The notes beneath the pieces are model-generated. The model did no database searches. It was not told the DNA's origin and worked only from the letters and a program-made list of their open reading frames with translations. Below, in pieces: positions 33,550 through 41,752 of a stretch of DNA of 53,921 nt (positions within the stretch are counted from its first letter, which is position 1; each line of letters begins with the position of its first letter). The position numbers and the translations under genes are program-made. Origin of the DNA: an uncultured bacterium. Lineage in GTDB: Bacteria > Patescibacteriota > Minisyncoccia > Phycocordibacterales > GWA1-40-21. The stretch covers positions 1-53,921 of the forward strand of contig CAIJNK010000016.1 of NCBI GenBank assembly GCA_903822075.1, written 5' to 3'.

Positions 33550-33930
33550 TTATTGTTTTCCTTGACGTAGGCTCTTCTTGTATTCTGAAACATCCTTAAG
33601 GAAAAAGGAGGCAGAAGTTTTGTTTTTTAGGGCATCATGATCTTTTTTAGCAAAAAAATGGGATTGCTGGTGATCAAAACGCCTTTTGGTGGCGACAAGG
33701 AGACCCCTAATACTAGCGTTAATCCAAAGAAAAAACAACTTGGTGTTTTTAAAATTAACGTGACTCCACCAGTAATATATTTTTAGCAAGACCTTATATA
33801 ACCAATCATCACATTTTGAAAAAAGGTTTTCGAGGAAAATTTTTCGACCATAATAAATTTCCAAGCTCTTCATCACAAACAAAAGGGCAAGCAAAACCAA
33901 GGAAATTATGAAAATGACAAAAGTAACCAT
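33550..33930 (-). CDS. Small membrane-anchored hypothetical protein (126 aa)
   Basis: One N-terminal helix (about 2-20) and then a basic, aromatic-rich cytoplasmic part (YYWWSHVNF, TKRRFDHQQSHFF). No family recognised. It starts 3 nt after tsf and ends 5 nt before tRNA-Thr, so it is read from the same transcript. No Shine-Dalgarno. A housekeeping-type context but unknown function. Confidence 0.75.
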   Translation of the reverse strand: MVTFVIFIISLVLLALLFVMKSLEIYYGRKIFLENLFSKCDDWLYKVLLKIYYWWSHVNFKNTKLFFLWINASIRGLLVATKRRFDHQQSHFFAKKDHDALKNKTSASFFLKDVSEYKKSLRQGKQ

Positions 33931-33933
33931 AGA

Positions 33934-34524
33934 TTATTTTTGGCCGATACCAAAACGGGCAAATCGGCCTATTTCTGTCCGCTCACCAAACTTCTGGATA
34001 AAGGCTTCGATCAGGCCATTTATGGTCACTTCAGGGTTCTTAATATATTCTTGCTCTAATAGCACCTTATCCTTGAAATAAGAATTAAGCTTCCCCTCCA
34101 AAATTTTGGCTTTTATTTCCGCTGGCTTACCTTCCACTTCCTTTACAAAAACATCTTCGGCTTCTTTTCTAGTTGCCTCGGGAATATCTGTCATTTTTAG
34201 ATATGCCGGATTGGTGGCAGCCACCTGCATGGCAATATTATAGGCCAAAGTACCAAACTCCTCGTTCTTGGACACAAAGTCCGTCTCGCACATTAACTCT
34301 ACCATAGCACCAATATTACCATTAGAATGCATATAACCAGCCACTCGGCCAGCACCAAGGGTCCGATCAGCCTTCTTGGCAGCTATGCCTGCGCCCTTTT
34401 TTTGCAAAATAATAGTGGCCTTGCCTATGTCTCCCATAGCCTCTTCCAGGGCCTTTTTGCACTGCATAATGGATAAACCGGTGGCATCTCTTAGTTCCTT
34501 AATTAATTCAGTTGATATTGTCAT
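33934..34524 (-). CDS. tsf: Elongation factor Ts
   Basis: 196 aa. N-terminal UBA-like domain (ELIKELRDATGLSIMQCKKALEEA, residues about 7-30), then the core motif CETDFVSKN, and a shortened dimerisation region as usual in small genomes (E. coli EF-Ts is 283 aa). It is the GDP/GTP exchange factor for EF-Tu. It follows rpsB after 65 nt, the classical bacterial order. A -10-like TACAAT lies in that gap, about 35 nt before the ATG, and no Shine-Dalgarno is seen. Confidence 0.97.
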   Translation of the reverse strand: MTISTELIKELRDATGLSIMQCKKALEEAMGDIGKATIILQKKGAGIAAKKADRTLGAGRVAGYMHSNGNIGAMVELMCETDFVSKNEEFGTLAYNIAMQVAATNPAYLKMTDIPEATRKEAEDVFVKEVEGKPAEIKAKILEGKLNSYFKDKVLLEQEYIKNPEVTINGLIEAFIQKFGERTEIGRFARFGIGQK

Positions 34525-34589
34525 ATATTTTTTAGTTACGAATAAACACCAGCTTATTGTACCACATATCTTAATCTAAAAGTAGAAAA

Positions 34590-35297
34590 CTACGCCTTCA
34601 GAACTTTAGCCTTCTGGTACGATCTGGAAAGTTCGTTAACAAAGAATGTAATGCTGGAAACGGAAGCGTCATTGGCAACAATGGGATAATTAAGACCAGT
34701 AACGTCACAATCAGTTCCACACAAAGCGACGACAGGAATATTCATTTTTTTGGCCTCGGAAACGGCGATGATCTCCTTCTTGGAATCCACGACCACGAGT
34801 GCCTTTGGCAAATCTTTCATGGAGGAGATACCGGAGAAAAATCTTTCTAAATTGGCAATTTCACGATCAATCATCAAACGCTCTTTCTTGGTGTATTTGG
34901 AAAGCTCACCCTTTTCTTTTTGCTTAGTCAAATCCTCGAGCTTCATCAAGCGCTTTTTTATTTCTGGGAAGTTAGTCAGAGTTCCTCCGATCCAACGACC
35001 ATCCACAAAAGGCATGCCGGCGGCTTCAGCGGCTATTTTTAGGGCGCCTCGGGCCTCATTTTTACCACCAACGAAAAGAACCTGCTTGCCGTCTTTAGCC
35101 AGGCTTGCAATGAATTCTAGGGCTTTAGCAAGCAATTCGTCAGTCTTTTCCAGGTCAACTATTTCCACTTTGTTCTTAACGCCAAAAATATAAGGAGAAA
35201 CGCTCGGATGGCGCCTTGTTTTGGAGTAGCCAAAATGGGCTCCGACCGCAAACATCTGCTCAATCCGTTCATTATTTATCTTTTTTTCTTCTGTCAT
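34590..35297 (-). CDS. rpsB: 30S ribosomal protein S2
   Basis: 235 aa from the ATG at 35297 (MTEEKKINNERIEQMF); the in-frame extension to 35336 is not family-like and lies upstream of the likely promoter (TTGCAT-17-TAGGAT). Conserved S2 features: HFGYSKTRRHPSVSPYIFGVKN, FVGGKNEARGALKIAAE, WIGGTLTNFPEI, ALVVVDSKKEIIAVSEAKKM, LNYPIVANDAS. The first gene of the rpsB-tsf run; followed by the tRNA-Thr and MFS genes on the same strand. Confidence 0.98.
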   Translation of the reverse strand: MTEEKKINNERIEQMFAVGAHFGYSKTRRHPSVSPYIFGVKNKVEIVDLEKTDELLAKALEFIASLAKDGKQVLFVGGKNEARGALKIAAEAAGMPFVDGRWIGGTLTNFPEIKKRLMKLEDLTKQKEKGELSKYTKKERLMIDREIANLERFFSGISSMKDLPKALVVVDSKKEIIAVSEAKKMNIPVVALCGTDCDVTGLNYPIVANDASVSSITFFVNELSRSYQKAKVLKA

Positions 35298-35343
35298 ATG
35301 TGGGGCAATCCTATCAAATATAGCTTGAAAATGCAAGCATAAG

Positions 35344-35373
35344 AAAAGGCGAGGAAAGGTATCTCCGCCTTTT
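35344..35373 (-). terminator. Terminator of the 129-aa orphan gene
   Basis: AAAAGGCG-AG and CT-c-CGCCTTTT around a 9-nt loop; on the minus strand the second arm ends in CTTTTCTT. Confidence 0.7.
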
Positions 35374-35396
35374 CCCCGCCAAAATTAACTCCCGTA

Positions 35397-35786
35397 TCAC
35401 CTCTTGTAAGGACGTTCCTTGAGATCATGAACAATCCGCCTGACCACAAAATTCCAAGGCTTCTCGCCGATCATATCCAGACGGAAACAACAAACGTAGA
35501 TCCCAAGTCCTGAATCAGAGAGTTTTGTCAAAATACTCCCGCTTGAGGAACCAGTTGCGCAAGAAGCATCAGGAACCGTACCTTTTTCGCAAAGTTCCAC
35601 CGTGGCTCGTGCGCCTTCTTCTCGGAAGTCAAGGCTCCACATGAGCACCTGGCCATTTTCCAGCTTCACCTTGTTTTCAACGGCTTTGGCAAGGAAAAAA
35701 TACTTCCGGAGGATGGCGGTAACGCTCTCAAGATCCAAAGCTTTCGAGCTGAAAGAAAAAACACAACGCGTCGAATGGCTGAGCAT
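35397..35786 (-). CDS. Orphan hypothetical protein (129 aa)
   Basis: Start at 35786 (MLSHSTRCVF) chosen because GGAG lies 6 nt upstream; a TTG start at 35798 would cover that site. The protein has a hydrophilic mixed alpha/beta composition with several cysteines but no CxxC pair. Segment VLMWSLDFREEGARATVELCEKG is followed by a Ser/Gly-rich linker (CATGSSSGS). No family recognised. Own promoter at 35826-35853 and terminator; inserted between rpsB and prfA. Confidence 0.7.
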   Translation of the reverse strand: MLSHSTRCVFSFSSKALDLESVTAILRKYFFLAKAVENKVKLENGQVLMWSLDFREEGARATVELCEKGTVPDASCATGSSSGSILTKLSDSGLGIYVCCFRLDMIGEKPWNFVVRRIVHDLKERPYKR

Positions 35787-35825
35787 GATATACTCCAATC
35801 TTTTTTACTTTTTGATTCTATTGCC

Positions 35826-35853
35826 ATAGTACCCTTTTCATTCAAAAAGTCAA
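35826..35853 (-). promoter_or_regulatory. Sigma70-type promoter of the 129-aa orphan gene
   Basis: Minus strand TTGACT (35848-35853), 16-nt spacer, TACTAT (35826-35831). Confidence 0.7.
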
Positions 35854-35857
35854 GACC

Positions 35858-35879
35858 ATCACGCCACCCCTGGCGTGAT
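35858..35879. repeat. Perfect inverted repeat upstream of the 129-aa orphan promoter
   Basis: 9-bp arms ATCACGCCA and TGGCGTGAT around CCCC, 4 bp upstream of the -35 box. It lacks a U tract in either direction, so it may be an operator or the terminator of prfA without a T run. Confidence 0.6.
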
Positions 35880-35906
35880 CTAAACGAGCCTATAAATAAG
35901 GGTTAA

Positions 35907-36890
35907 TTAGTCCTCATCACTATCTTTCCCGTCCGTTGGCTTGCCGATGTTTTCACCAACGAATTTAATGAGTTCGCCGACGGTTTCGCCGGAGAGGATT
36001 TTCTCAATATTGTACCAGCTTTGTTTGACGCGGTGATCAGTGATGCGGTCCTGTAAAATGTTATAGGTGCGGATTTTTTCAGAGCGATCCGCGGTGCCGA
36101 TCTGGTCTTTTCTTTCTTTGGCAAATTGAATAGCATCGCTTTCGCTTTTTTGCTGCTCCAACTTAGCCTGCAGAATAGTCATGGCTTTTTCCTTATTGCG
36201 CGACTGACTACGCTCGGCTACACAGCGCACCTCTAGTCCTGACGGCTTGTGGACAATACGCACCGCCGTTTCCACCTTGTTCACATTTTGTCCACCTTTA
36301 CCTCCGGCGCGGGAAAATTCAATCAACAAATCAGACGGCTTTATTTCCACCGAACTTTTCTTGCGAATCGGCAAAACCGCCACCGATGCGGTGCTTGTAT
36401 GCACCCGACCATTTTTCTCCGTTTCCGGCACGCGCTGAATACGGTGCACGCCGGTTTCATAGCGGAGCTCCTTGTAAACGCCCAGACCTTTGATTTCAAA
36501 AGAGGCTTCCTTGTAACCGCCAATATCATTTATAGATTCATCAAGCGGTGTAAAACTCCAGCCTTTTATGCCGGCATAACCGGCGTACATTTTAGCCAAA
36601 GTCTCAGCAAACAAAGCCGCTTCATCTCCACCAACCCCTGCCCGAACCTCCATGATTATTTCATTAGGGAACTCCTCTTCTTGTTTTTCTTCCACTAAAA
36701 TCCCTTCCATCTGCGCCCAAATATTTTCCTTTTGCACAGACAGAGAAGCTAATTCTTCCTTAGCCATCTCAGCCATTCCTGGATCCTTGGCAAGCATCTC
36801 GGTTACGGCCTTATCCTCAGTATCAAGTCGTAGATACTCCTCGGCCAGGTACATTGTTTTTTTATTTTGTTTGAATTCTTCGATTGTCAT
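35907..36890 (-). CDS. prfA: Peptide chain release factor 1
   Basis: 327 aa from the ATG at 36890, where a -10-like TATTAT ends 6 nt upstream; a longer frame to 36920 overlaps that box. Features: acidic coiled N-terminus, HRIQRVPETEKNGRVHTS with the PxT stop-codon anticodon-like motif (PET), the catalytic GGQ in RAGGKGGQNVNKVE, and the RF1-type GTADRSEKIRTYN. It reads UAA and UAG. Length is slightly below E. coli (360). No RF2 gene is in the window, but UGA is used as a stop by several genes, so an RF2 must exist elsewhere. Confidence 0.96.
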   Translation of the reverse strand: MTIEEFKQNKKTMYLAEEYLRLDTEDKAVTEMLAKDPGMAEMAKEELASLSVQKENIWAQMEGILVEEKQEEEFPNEIIMEVRAGVGGDEAALFAETLAKMYAGYAGIKGWSFTPLDESINDIGGYKEASFEIKGLGVYKELRYETGVHRIQRVPETEKNGRVHTSTASVAVLPIRKKSSVEIKPSDLLIEFSRAGGKGGQNVNKVETAVRIVHKPSGLEVRCVAERSQSRNKEKAMTILQAKLEQQKSESDAIQFAKERKDQIGTADRSEKIRTYNILQDRITDHRVKQSWYNIEKILSGETVGELIKFVGENIGKPTDGKDSDED

Positions 36891-36906
36891 AAGATTATAA
36901 TAGCAT

Positions 36907-36940
36907 AAAAGCCCGACCACCCTAAGGTAATCGAGCTTTT
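36907..36940 (-). terminator. Terminator of rpmE
   Basis: AAAAGC-c-CGA and TCG-a-GCTTTT around a 14-nt centre; on the minus strand followed by ATGC, with the T run inside the second arm. Confidence 0.6.
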
Positions 36941-36947
36941 AAATAGG

Positions 36948-37172
36948 TTATTTGGCGCTTTTCTTTTTGGTACCCGCTTCTTTTCGAGCTTTGAATTTCT
37001 CCACACGTCCAGCAGTGTCTAATACCTTGTCATTTCCAGTATAAAAAGGGTGACAAACGGCGCAGATTTCCACGGCAATTGCTTCCTTGGTTGAACCAAT
37101 AGTGTATTTAGCACCACAGGCGCAGGTGGTCTCGGATTTGTCGTAAAATTTCGGGTGTATGTCTTTTTTCAT
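36948..37172 (-). CDS. rpmE: 50S ribosomal protein L31
   Basis: 74 aa beginning MKKDIHPKF. Four zinc-ligand cysteines in CACG and CAVC (the zinc-binding C+ form), and the conserved SCHPFYTG-like CHPFYTG. The tail is Lys-rich. A -10-like TAGAAT lies 9 nt before the ATG, and no Shine-Dalgarno is present. A single gene with its own terminator; prfA lies downstream on the same strand. Confidence 0.97.
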   Translation of the reverse strand: MKKDIHPKFYDKSETTCACGAKYTIGSTKEAIAVEICAVCHPFYTGNDKVLDTAGRVEKFKARKEAGTKKKSAK

Positions 37173-37213
37173 AGTTCTAGGATTCTAGCAGGTTTTATTT
37201 ATAAAAGCAAGAG

Positions 37214-37987
37214 TTAATCTATCAAGTGTTCAGACAAAATCCTGACATTATCTATATCCATCCTGACCCGATTTTCTAAGGGTAATAAACCAGGTGTCTC
37301 CGTGCAAATAGCCAGTTTAGCCATTTTATTAGTAAACAAGTAATCTTCAAAGGAATTATCGTGATCATTAATAATTAAACCATCGACCACTTTATCCCCG
37401 TAAATTTCTTTATCATTTAAGACTCCGTAAAAATCATTTCGCCAACGGTCAATAATTTTTCGGTAAACAGGTTCGGGATTATTTTCAAAAACATAAGCAT
37501 AAAATTCTTTAAGATCCACGTCTTCATGAAGAGAAATAAAGATATCCATTTCCCAATCCTTGATGTCATCGTAGAAGACTTTAACTTCACCGTATTTTCG
37601 ACCATGAAGAGTTTGCGGTGTTAATTCATTTAAGTCCACACCGTCGTCGTCCATCCTTTGTCGCAAGTCGAAAGAGGTAGGATTTATGCAAGGATAAATG
37701 CGATAAGAGACCTGACTACTTAGCATTTCGTGAGGATTAGAGAATATCTCCAACATGCAAAGCGGACCGGCAATTTCATAAGCTTGCACACCAGCCACGA
37801 TACACACTCTTTTGGCAGCCTTAGGGTTTACCGTTATTCTATAGAGTGGGTATTTTTCACCAATCTTTTCAAACTCCTCGTAACCGATTATTTCCATATC
37901 TATTTTATGAATATGACAAAGCTTCTCCAGTTCATAAATATACTTGGCGTATGAATAATTTTCTACTTCTTGATAATTTATTTTCAT
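37214..37987 (-). CDS. M14 carboxypeptidase-like protein with altered zinc site
   Basis: 257 aa. The order of M14/AstE features is clear: YPLYRITVNP, then VAGVQAYEIAGP where HxxE should be, INPTSFDLRQRMDDDGVDLNE, SLHED (His154) and a C-terminal ICTETPG with the catalytic-type Glu. The first zinc ligand is Gln68 instead of His. It could be a succinylglutamate desuccinylase-like hydrolase, a peptidase with changed metal binding, or an inactive homologue. No signal peptide. A -10-like TATTGT lies 11 nt before the ATG. Confidence 0.7.
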   Translation of the reverse strand: MKINYQEVENYSYAKYIYELEKLCHIHKIDMEIIGYEEFEKIGEKYPLYRITVNPKAAKRVCIVAGVQAYEIAGPLCMLEIFSNPHEMLSSQVSYRIYPCINPTSFDLRQRMDDDGVDLNELTPQTLHGRKYGEVKVFYDDIKDWEMDIFISLHEDVDLKEFYAYVFENNPEPVYRKIIDRWRNDFYGVLNDKEIYGDKVVDGLIINDHDNSFEDYLFTNKMAKLAICTETPGLLPLENRVRMDIDNVRILSEHLID

Positions 37988-38004
37988 ATAATGAAATTAC
38001 AATA

Positions 38005-39369
38005 TTAAAGATTCTTTAGGAAATCTATATCACTCTGAAATTTCTCCGCTTTAGCAATCACGGAATCGCCATAAGAAGAATTGTAAGGCTTTACGCTATC
38101 ACAAGCCCGGCCGGAATAATACTTGCAGGCCGCATTTCTCTCTGCTGTATAAGTACCACCCGAAGCTCCTAGATCAGCAATATACATAGCCGTGGCCATT
38201 ATTGCATGCTGTGGATCCCATGGATCAGGCAAAGAGACGCCTAGAGCCGCTTGTAAGCGAGGTGAGAAAATCTGCCAGGTGGAGGGGATAAACTGTGAAG
38301 GCCCCATACCACCACCAAAACCACGACCGACATAATAAGTGGCTCCGAGCGGACATGACACCGGCGTCGTGGTCCAAGTCAAACCTAATTTTTTAGTAAT
38401 TGCTTCAAAAGGGGTGGTGTCACGAGGAGCTTTCATCACCTGTTCAAAGGGTGAACCGGTATTCTTACCCACACCGTTACCAGTACTCAAGTCTGATACA
38501 TAACAAGAGCCAATATTCTTACCCATGTCCGACTCCTGAGATAAAATAGCCAAGATCATAGCCGGCCGGACGCCGGTTTTTCCGGAAGCAAAGGAGGCAT
38601 ACTCCAATGCTTTGGCAAAAGAAATACCGGAAGCATCACGCAAATCGAACAGGGCACTTCGAATAGCTTCCGCTTTTCTTTGACGATCAGCTAACACTTG
38701 CTGATAATTTGACTCCGCCTGGGTCGTAAAAGTCAGTAATTGTTTTTTATCGGTCTGATCCTGACTAATCTGCTTTTTCTTCAATTCCACCTCATACTTG
38801 GCGTCTAATTCTTGATTTTTCTTTGTATCCAGGGCTTCTTTTTCTTTTTCCGTCTCGGTCTTTACGTTGCGTAATTCAGCAAAGAGATCCTGCAAACCCT
38901 TGTTCACCGATTCGATATTATCAGCATCGGCAATCAGACTTGAAATATCATCCGAGGAAAGAAAAAGGTAAAAAATCGGTTCGACTTCATTTTGGTCTTT
39001 TTTCTTCAGGAGATTAGCTAAAAGTTTCTTATCATTATCAATTCTTGCTTCCAAAGAGCTGATATTTTTCACTTTTTGGCCTATTTCCGTAGTTAAAGTT
39101 GTGACAGTAATATTTCGTTGTTTTATTTCACTCTCGGCTTTGGCAATCTGAGCATTTAAGATAGTGACGTCTCCTTGCAGGGTATTTTTCTTAGCCTTGG
39201 TTTCATCCAAGACCTTTTGCCATTGGGCGATCTCCTTTTGTAAGGCATCATATTCCGCCTGCAAACGCACTCGATCCGCCGCCGACAAAGTCTGGGAAAA
39301 GACACTGGAAACTGGTACAAAAAATACCACAAAAGACAACAATAAAATAACGGTGACGAATTTTTTCAT
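38005..39369 (-). CDS. Secreted coiled-coil protein with lytic transglycosylase-like domain
   Basis: 454 aa from the ATG at 39369; TAAAAT (39377-39382) ends 7 nt upstream. The frame continues to 39492 but that part only overlaps rplY with basic non-family sequence. Signal peptide MKKFVTVILLLSFVVFFVP, then a PcsB-like coiled coil (about 30-250), then a transglycosylase-like domain: AILSQESDMGKNIG with the catalytic-type Glu, GGGMGPSQFIPSTW and AIMATAMYIADLGA. It should act on peptidoglycan outside the membrane, in cell wall remodelling or division. Confidence 0.87.
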   Translation of the reverse strand: MKKFVTVILLLSFVVFFVPVSSVFSQTLSAADRVRLQAEYDALQKEIAQWQKVLDETKAKKNTLQGDVTILNAQIAKAESEIKQRNITVTTLTTEIGQKVKNISSLEARIDNDKKLLANLLKKKDQNEVEPIFYLFLSSDDISSLIADADNIESVNKGLQDLFAELRNVKTETEKEKEALDTKKNQELDAKYEVELKKKQISQDQTDKKQLLTFTTQAESNYQQVLADRQRKAEAIRSALFDLRDASGISFAKALEYASFASGKTGVRPAMILAILSQESDMGKNIGSCYVSDLSTGNGVGKNTGSPFEQVMKAPRDTTPFEAITKKLGLTWTTTPVSCPLGATYYVGRGFGGGMGPSQFIPSTWQIFSPRLQAALGVSLPDPWDPQHAIMATAMYIADLGASGGTYTAERNAACKYYSGRACDSVKPYNSSYGDSVIAKAEKFQSDIDFLKNL

Positions 39370-39403
39370 CACCGTTATTTTAACATACTTCTTAAGTTTT
39401 AGC

Positions 39404-40075
39404 TTATTTCTTAGCACCCTTTTCTTCCTTTGCCTCGGCCGCCTCGGCACCCTCACCTTCAGTTTCGACCTTGCCCTTCTTTTCCACTTCAATTGCAGAC
39501 AAATCCACCGGAGCAGCCTCCACTACTTCTTCTTTTGGCTCATAAACGGAAGCGATTACTTCTTCAGGTTTGACTTTTAAGGTCACCCCTTCTGGTAGTT
39601 TTATCTCTTTCGCTGTGATAACACTATCAAAGTTTACTAGAGTTGAAATATCAACTTCGAGTTTGTGCGGTAAATCTTTTGGCAGAGCTTCGATTTCAAC
39701 GTCGTGAAGCACCTTGATTAGAACAGCCCCTAGGTCTTTAACCGCTGACGATACACCGACAAACTCCAGGGGGACATCCACGGCAATTTTCTTGCCTTTC
39801 TCAATCGCGTAGAAGTCTGCATGAATAGGCGCATCAGTGACAGGATCAAGATCTACATCATGAATTAGCACATCAGCATCAATACCGGTACCTTCAAGAG
39901 AAACAACGGTCGATTCACCGGCGGTCTTCCAAGCTTTTTTAAAATCGACGGCCACAATCTTGATTGGGGTGGAAGGATCCTTAGGGCCATAAAAAACGGC
40001 TGGCATTTTACCAGATTTTCTTAGAGTATCCAGACTTTCCTTCAAATCCCTCTTTTCTACTTTTAATTTAAACAT
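39404..40075 (-). CDS. rplY: 50S ribosomal protein L25 (Ctc form)
   Basis: 223 aa. N-terminal 5S rRNA-binding domain (FKLKVEKRDL, GKMPAVFYGP), then the TL5-type C-terminal beta domain (DVPLEFVGVSSAVKDLGAVLI, LPHKLEVDISTL) and a Glu/Ala/Lys-rich tail. TATAAT ends 7 nt before the ATG, so it is leaderless. Its 3' end contains the promoter for the transglycosylase gene. Confidence 0.96.
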   Translation of the reverse strand: MFKLKVEKRDLKESLDTLRKSGKMPAVFYGPKDPSTPIKIVAVDFKKAWKTAGESTVVSLEGTGIDADVLIHDVDLDPVTDAPIHADFYAIEKGKKIAVDVPLEFVGVSSAVKDLGAVLIKVLHDVEIEALPKDLPHKLEVDISTLVNFDSVITAKEIKLPEGVTLKVKPEEVIASVYEPKEEVVEAAPVDLSAIEVEKKGKVETEGEGAEAAEAKEEKGAKK

Positions 40076-40130
40076 GGGGACAATTATACACAGAAAAAAT
40101 CAAAATGCAACCCTTTATTGACCCCTCTTG

Positions 40131-40997
40131 TTATTTATCCGTAAACAGCCTTAATTTCTCTTCCACCACTTTTTCCACGGCCATAACGGCCTCTTTCATG
40201 TACTTATAAGGCGCCACTTCGTCGGGATTATCCTGCAAAGATTTAACCAAGGCCTTTCGGAAAGCAACCCGGATTTCCGTATTAATATGGACCACCGACA
40301 TGCCCGCTACGATGGCTGCTTTGATGTCCTCGGCCGAGTTACCTGAGGCCCCATGAAGGACCATAGGAATTTTTACGGCTTCTTTTATCTCTTTTATTCT
40401 TTGAATATTTAAGGCTGGATCCTTACCCCCTTTGAGCATGCCATGAATATTACCGACAGCTGGGGCTAACATATCTACCCCTGTCTCTATAACAAATTTT
40501 TTAGCTTCTTCCGGCTTGGTCAAAAATTCTTCAGTGATTCTTACCCCTTCTGGAATACCTTCCAAAACTTTTGATGAACTACCAATAAAACCGAGTTCGG
40601 CTTCAACAACAACATCAGGATTCACACTTTTAGCATATTCCACGCACTGCTTGGTCACTTTAATATTATCTTCAAATGAGAGACCTGTGGCATCAAAAAT
40701 CACCGCGTCATAACCAGCATCCACTGCCTCCTTGACCTTATCAAAGGAATAATGGTGATCCGCATTCAGGAAAATTGGGTAGCCGTATTCTTCACGCAGA
40801 CTTTTAACCAAAGCCACCGCCTGCCGGGTGCCAATGAAGTTCTGCTCGCCTTCCGCCGTGCCAATGATCACCGGCACATCCAACCTCTTAGCCGCTTCAA
40901 AAATTCCCTTCAAAGTTTCTAAGTTGGAAATATTAAAATGCCCAATAGCTACCCCCTTTTTCTCCGCTTCCAAGATGTATTGTTTAAGTGTTTTCAT
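40131..40997 (-). CDS. fba: Class II fructose-bisphosphate aldolase
   Basis: 288 aa. Zinc ligands and catalytic residues of class II aldolases are visible: GHFNISNLE, NADHHYSF (catalytic Asp and zinc His in place of LDHG), AELGFIGSS, VGNIHGM, VLHGASG and HINTEIR. It splits fructose 1,6-bisphosphate; a tagatose-bisphosphate specificity cannot be excluded. TAAAAT ends 6 nt before the ATG (leaderless). It lies downstream of the pentose-phosphate genes on the same strand. Confidence 0.93.
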   Translation of the reverse strand: MKTLKQYILEAEKKGVAIGHFNISNLETLKGIFEAAKRLDVPVIIGTAEGEQNFIGTRQAVALVKSLREEYGYPIFLNADHHYSFDKVKEAVDAGYDAVIFDATGLSFEDNIKVTKQCVEYAKSVNPDVVVEAELGFIGSSSKVLEGIPEGVRITEEFLTKPEEAKKFVIETGVDMLAPAVGNIHGMLKGGKDPALNIQRIKEIKEAVKIPMVLHGASGNSAEDIKAAIVAGMSVVHINTEIRVAFRKALVKSLQDNPDEVAPYKYMKEAVMAVEKVVEEKLRLFTDK

Positions 40998-41013
40998 AGC
41001 GGTATTTTAGCAT

Positions 41014-41742
41014 TTATTCCCCGGATTTGGCCAGATCATCAATGGCCTTGGCGATATCATCACTCTCAAAAATAGTCGAACCAGAAATAAGGCGAGTGGC
41101 TCCGGCAGAAATAAGTTCCGAAGCGTTATCAAAAGAGACTCCGCCATCCACACTGATATGGATATTAGGATACATGCCGCGCAAATCACTTATCTTCTCC
41201 AGGACTTGATCATTAAATTCTTGGTGCTGGAAACCGACATTATCAATTCCCATAAACTGCACAAAATCAATGATGGAATCCCCGTCCACATCTATCATGT
41301 CTAAAATACCATAAACTTCATCGTTGGGCGTTTGGATATCCAAGGCCACACCAATTTCCAGGCCAAAAGCCTCGTCCTTGGCCGTACCATATTCATCGCG
41401 CAATTTCTCAATTATTTCCAAAATATTCGGCGCTGATTCAAGATGAAAGACCAATCTCTTGGCCCCAGCCATCACCCAATCATGAGCTATCGATTCAGGA
41501 TTTCTAACCATTAAATCAATTTCAAAATCCAAAGAATCCCAAAAAGGGAAACCTTCCTCCTCGGCTCTTATCCTTTCAAACTCTTCCATTCCTCCTTTTA
41601 CATAAGGCCAGCTTTTGTTTGGTACAAATTTACCGTCGCAAACGTCTATCTGCACCAAAGGAGCTAGGCCGGATATTATGGCCATCTTATCTCTCAAATC
41701 ATCTAAATCGGTTGGTAATATTGCAGGGATTATTTCTACCAT
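41014..41742 (-). CDS. Ribulose-phosphate 3-epimerase family protein with altered metal ligands
   Basis: 242 aa TIM barrel of the Rpe family: IIPAILPTDLDDL at the start, QIDVCDGKFVPN, EIDLMVRNPE, GIDNVGFQHQEF and HISVDGGVSFDNA. In ordinary Rpe the metal is held by His-x-Asp, a His in the vHLMv strand, and the Asp of DGGV. Here they read Gln31/Asp33, Asp76 in place of the second His, and the retained DGGV Asp. It may use a different metal, or catalyse another phosphosugar reaction. It starts 10 nt after rpiB, so a pentose phosphate role is probable. Confidence 0.85.
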   Translation of the reverse strand: MVEIIPAILPTDLDDLRDKMAIISGLAPLVQIDVCDGKFVPNKSWPYVKGGMEEFERIRAEEEGFPFWDSLDFEIDLMVRNPESIAHDWVMAGAKRLVFHLESAPNILEIIEKLRDEYGTAKDEAFGLEIGVALDIQTPNDEVYGILDMIDVDGDSIIDFVQFMGIDNVGFQHQEFNDQVLEKISDLRGMYPNIHISVDGGVSFDNASELISAGATRLISGSTIFESDDIAKAIDDLAKSGE

Positions 41743-41752
41743 ATTTTTATAA

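Noticed and set aside
39370-39492. In-frame upstream extension of the transglycosylase gene overlapping rplY
   Set aside because: It is very basic, not family-like, and the signal peptide start at 39369 has a -10 box 7 nt upstream.
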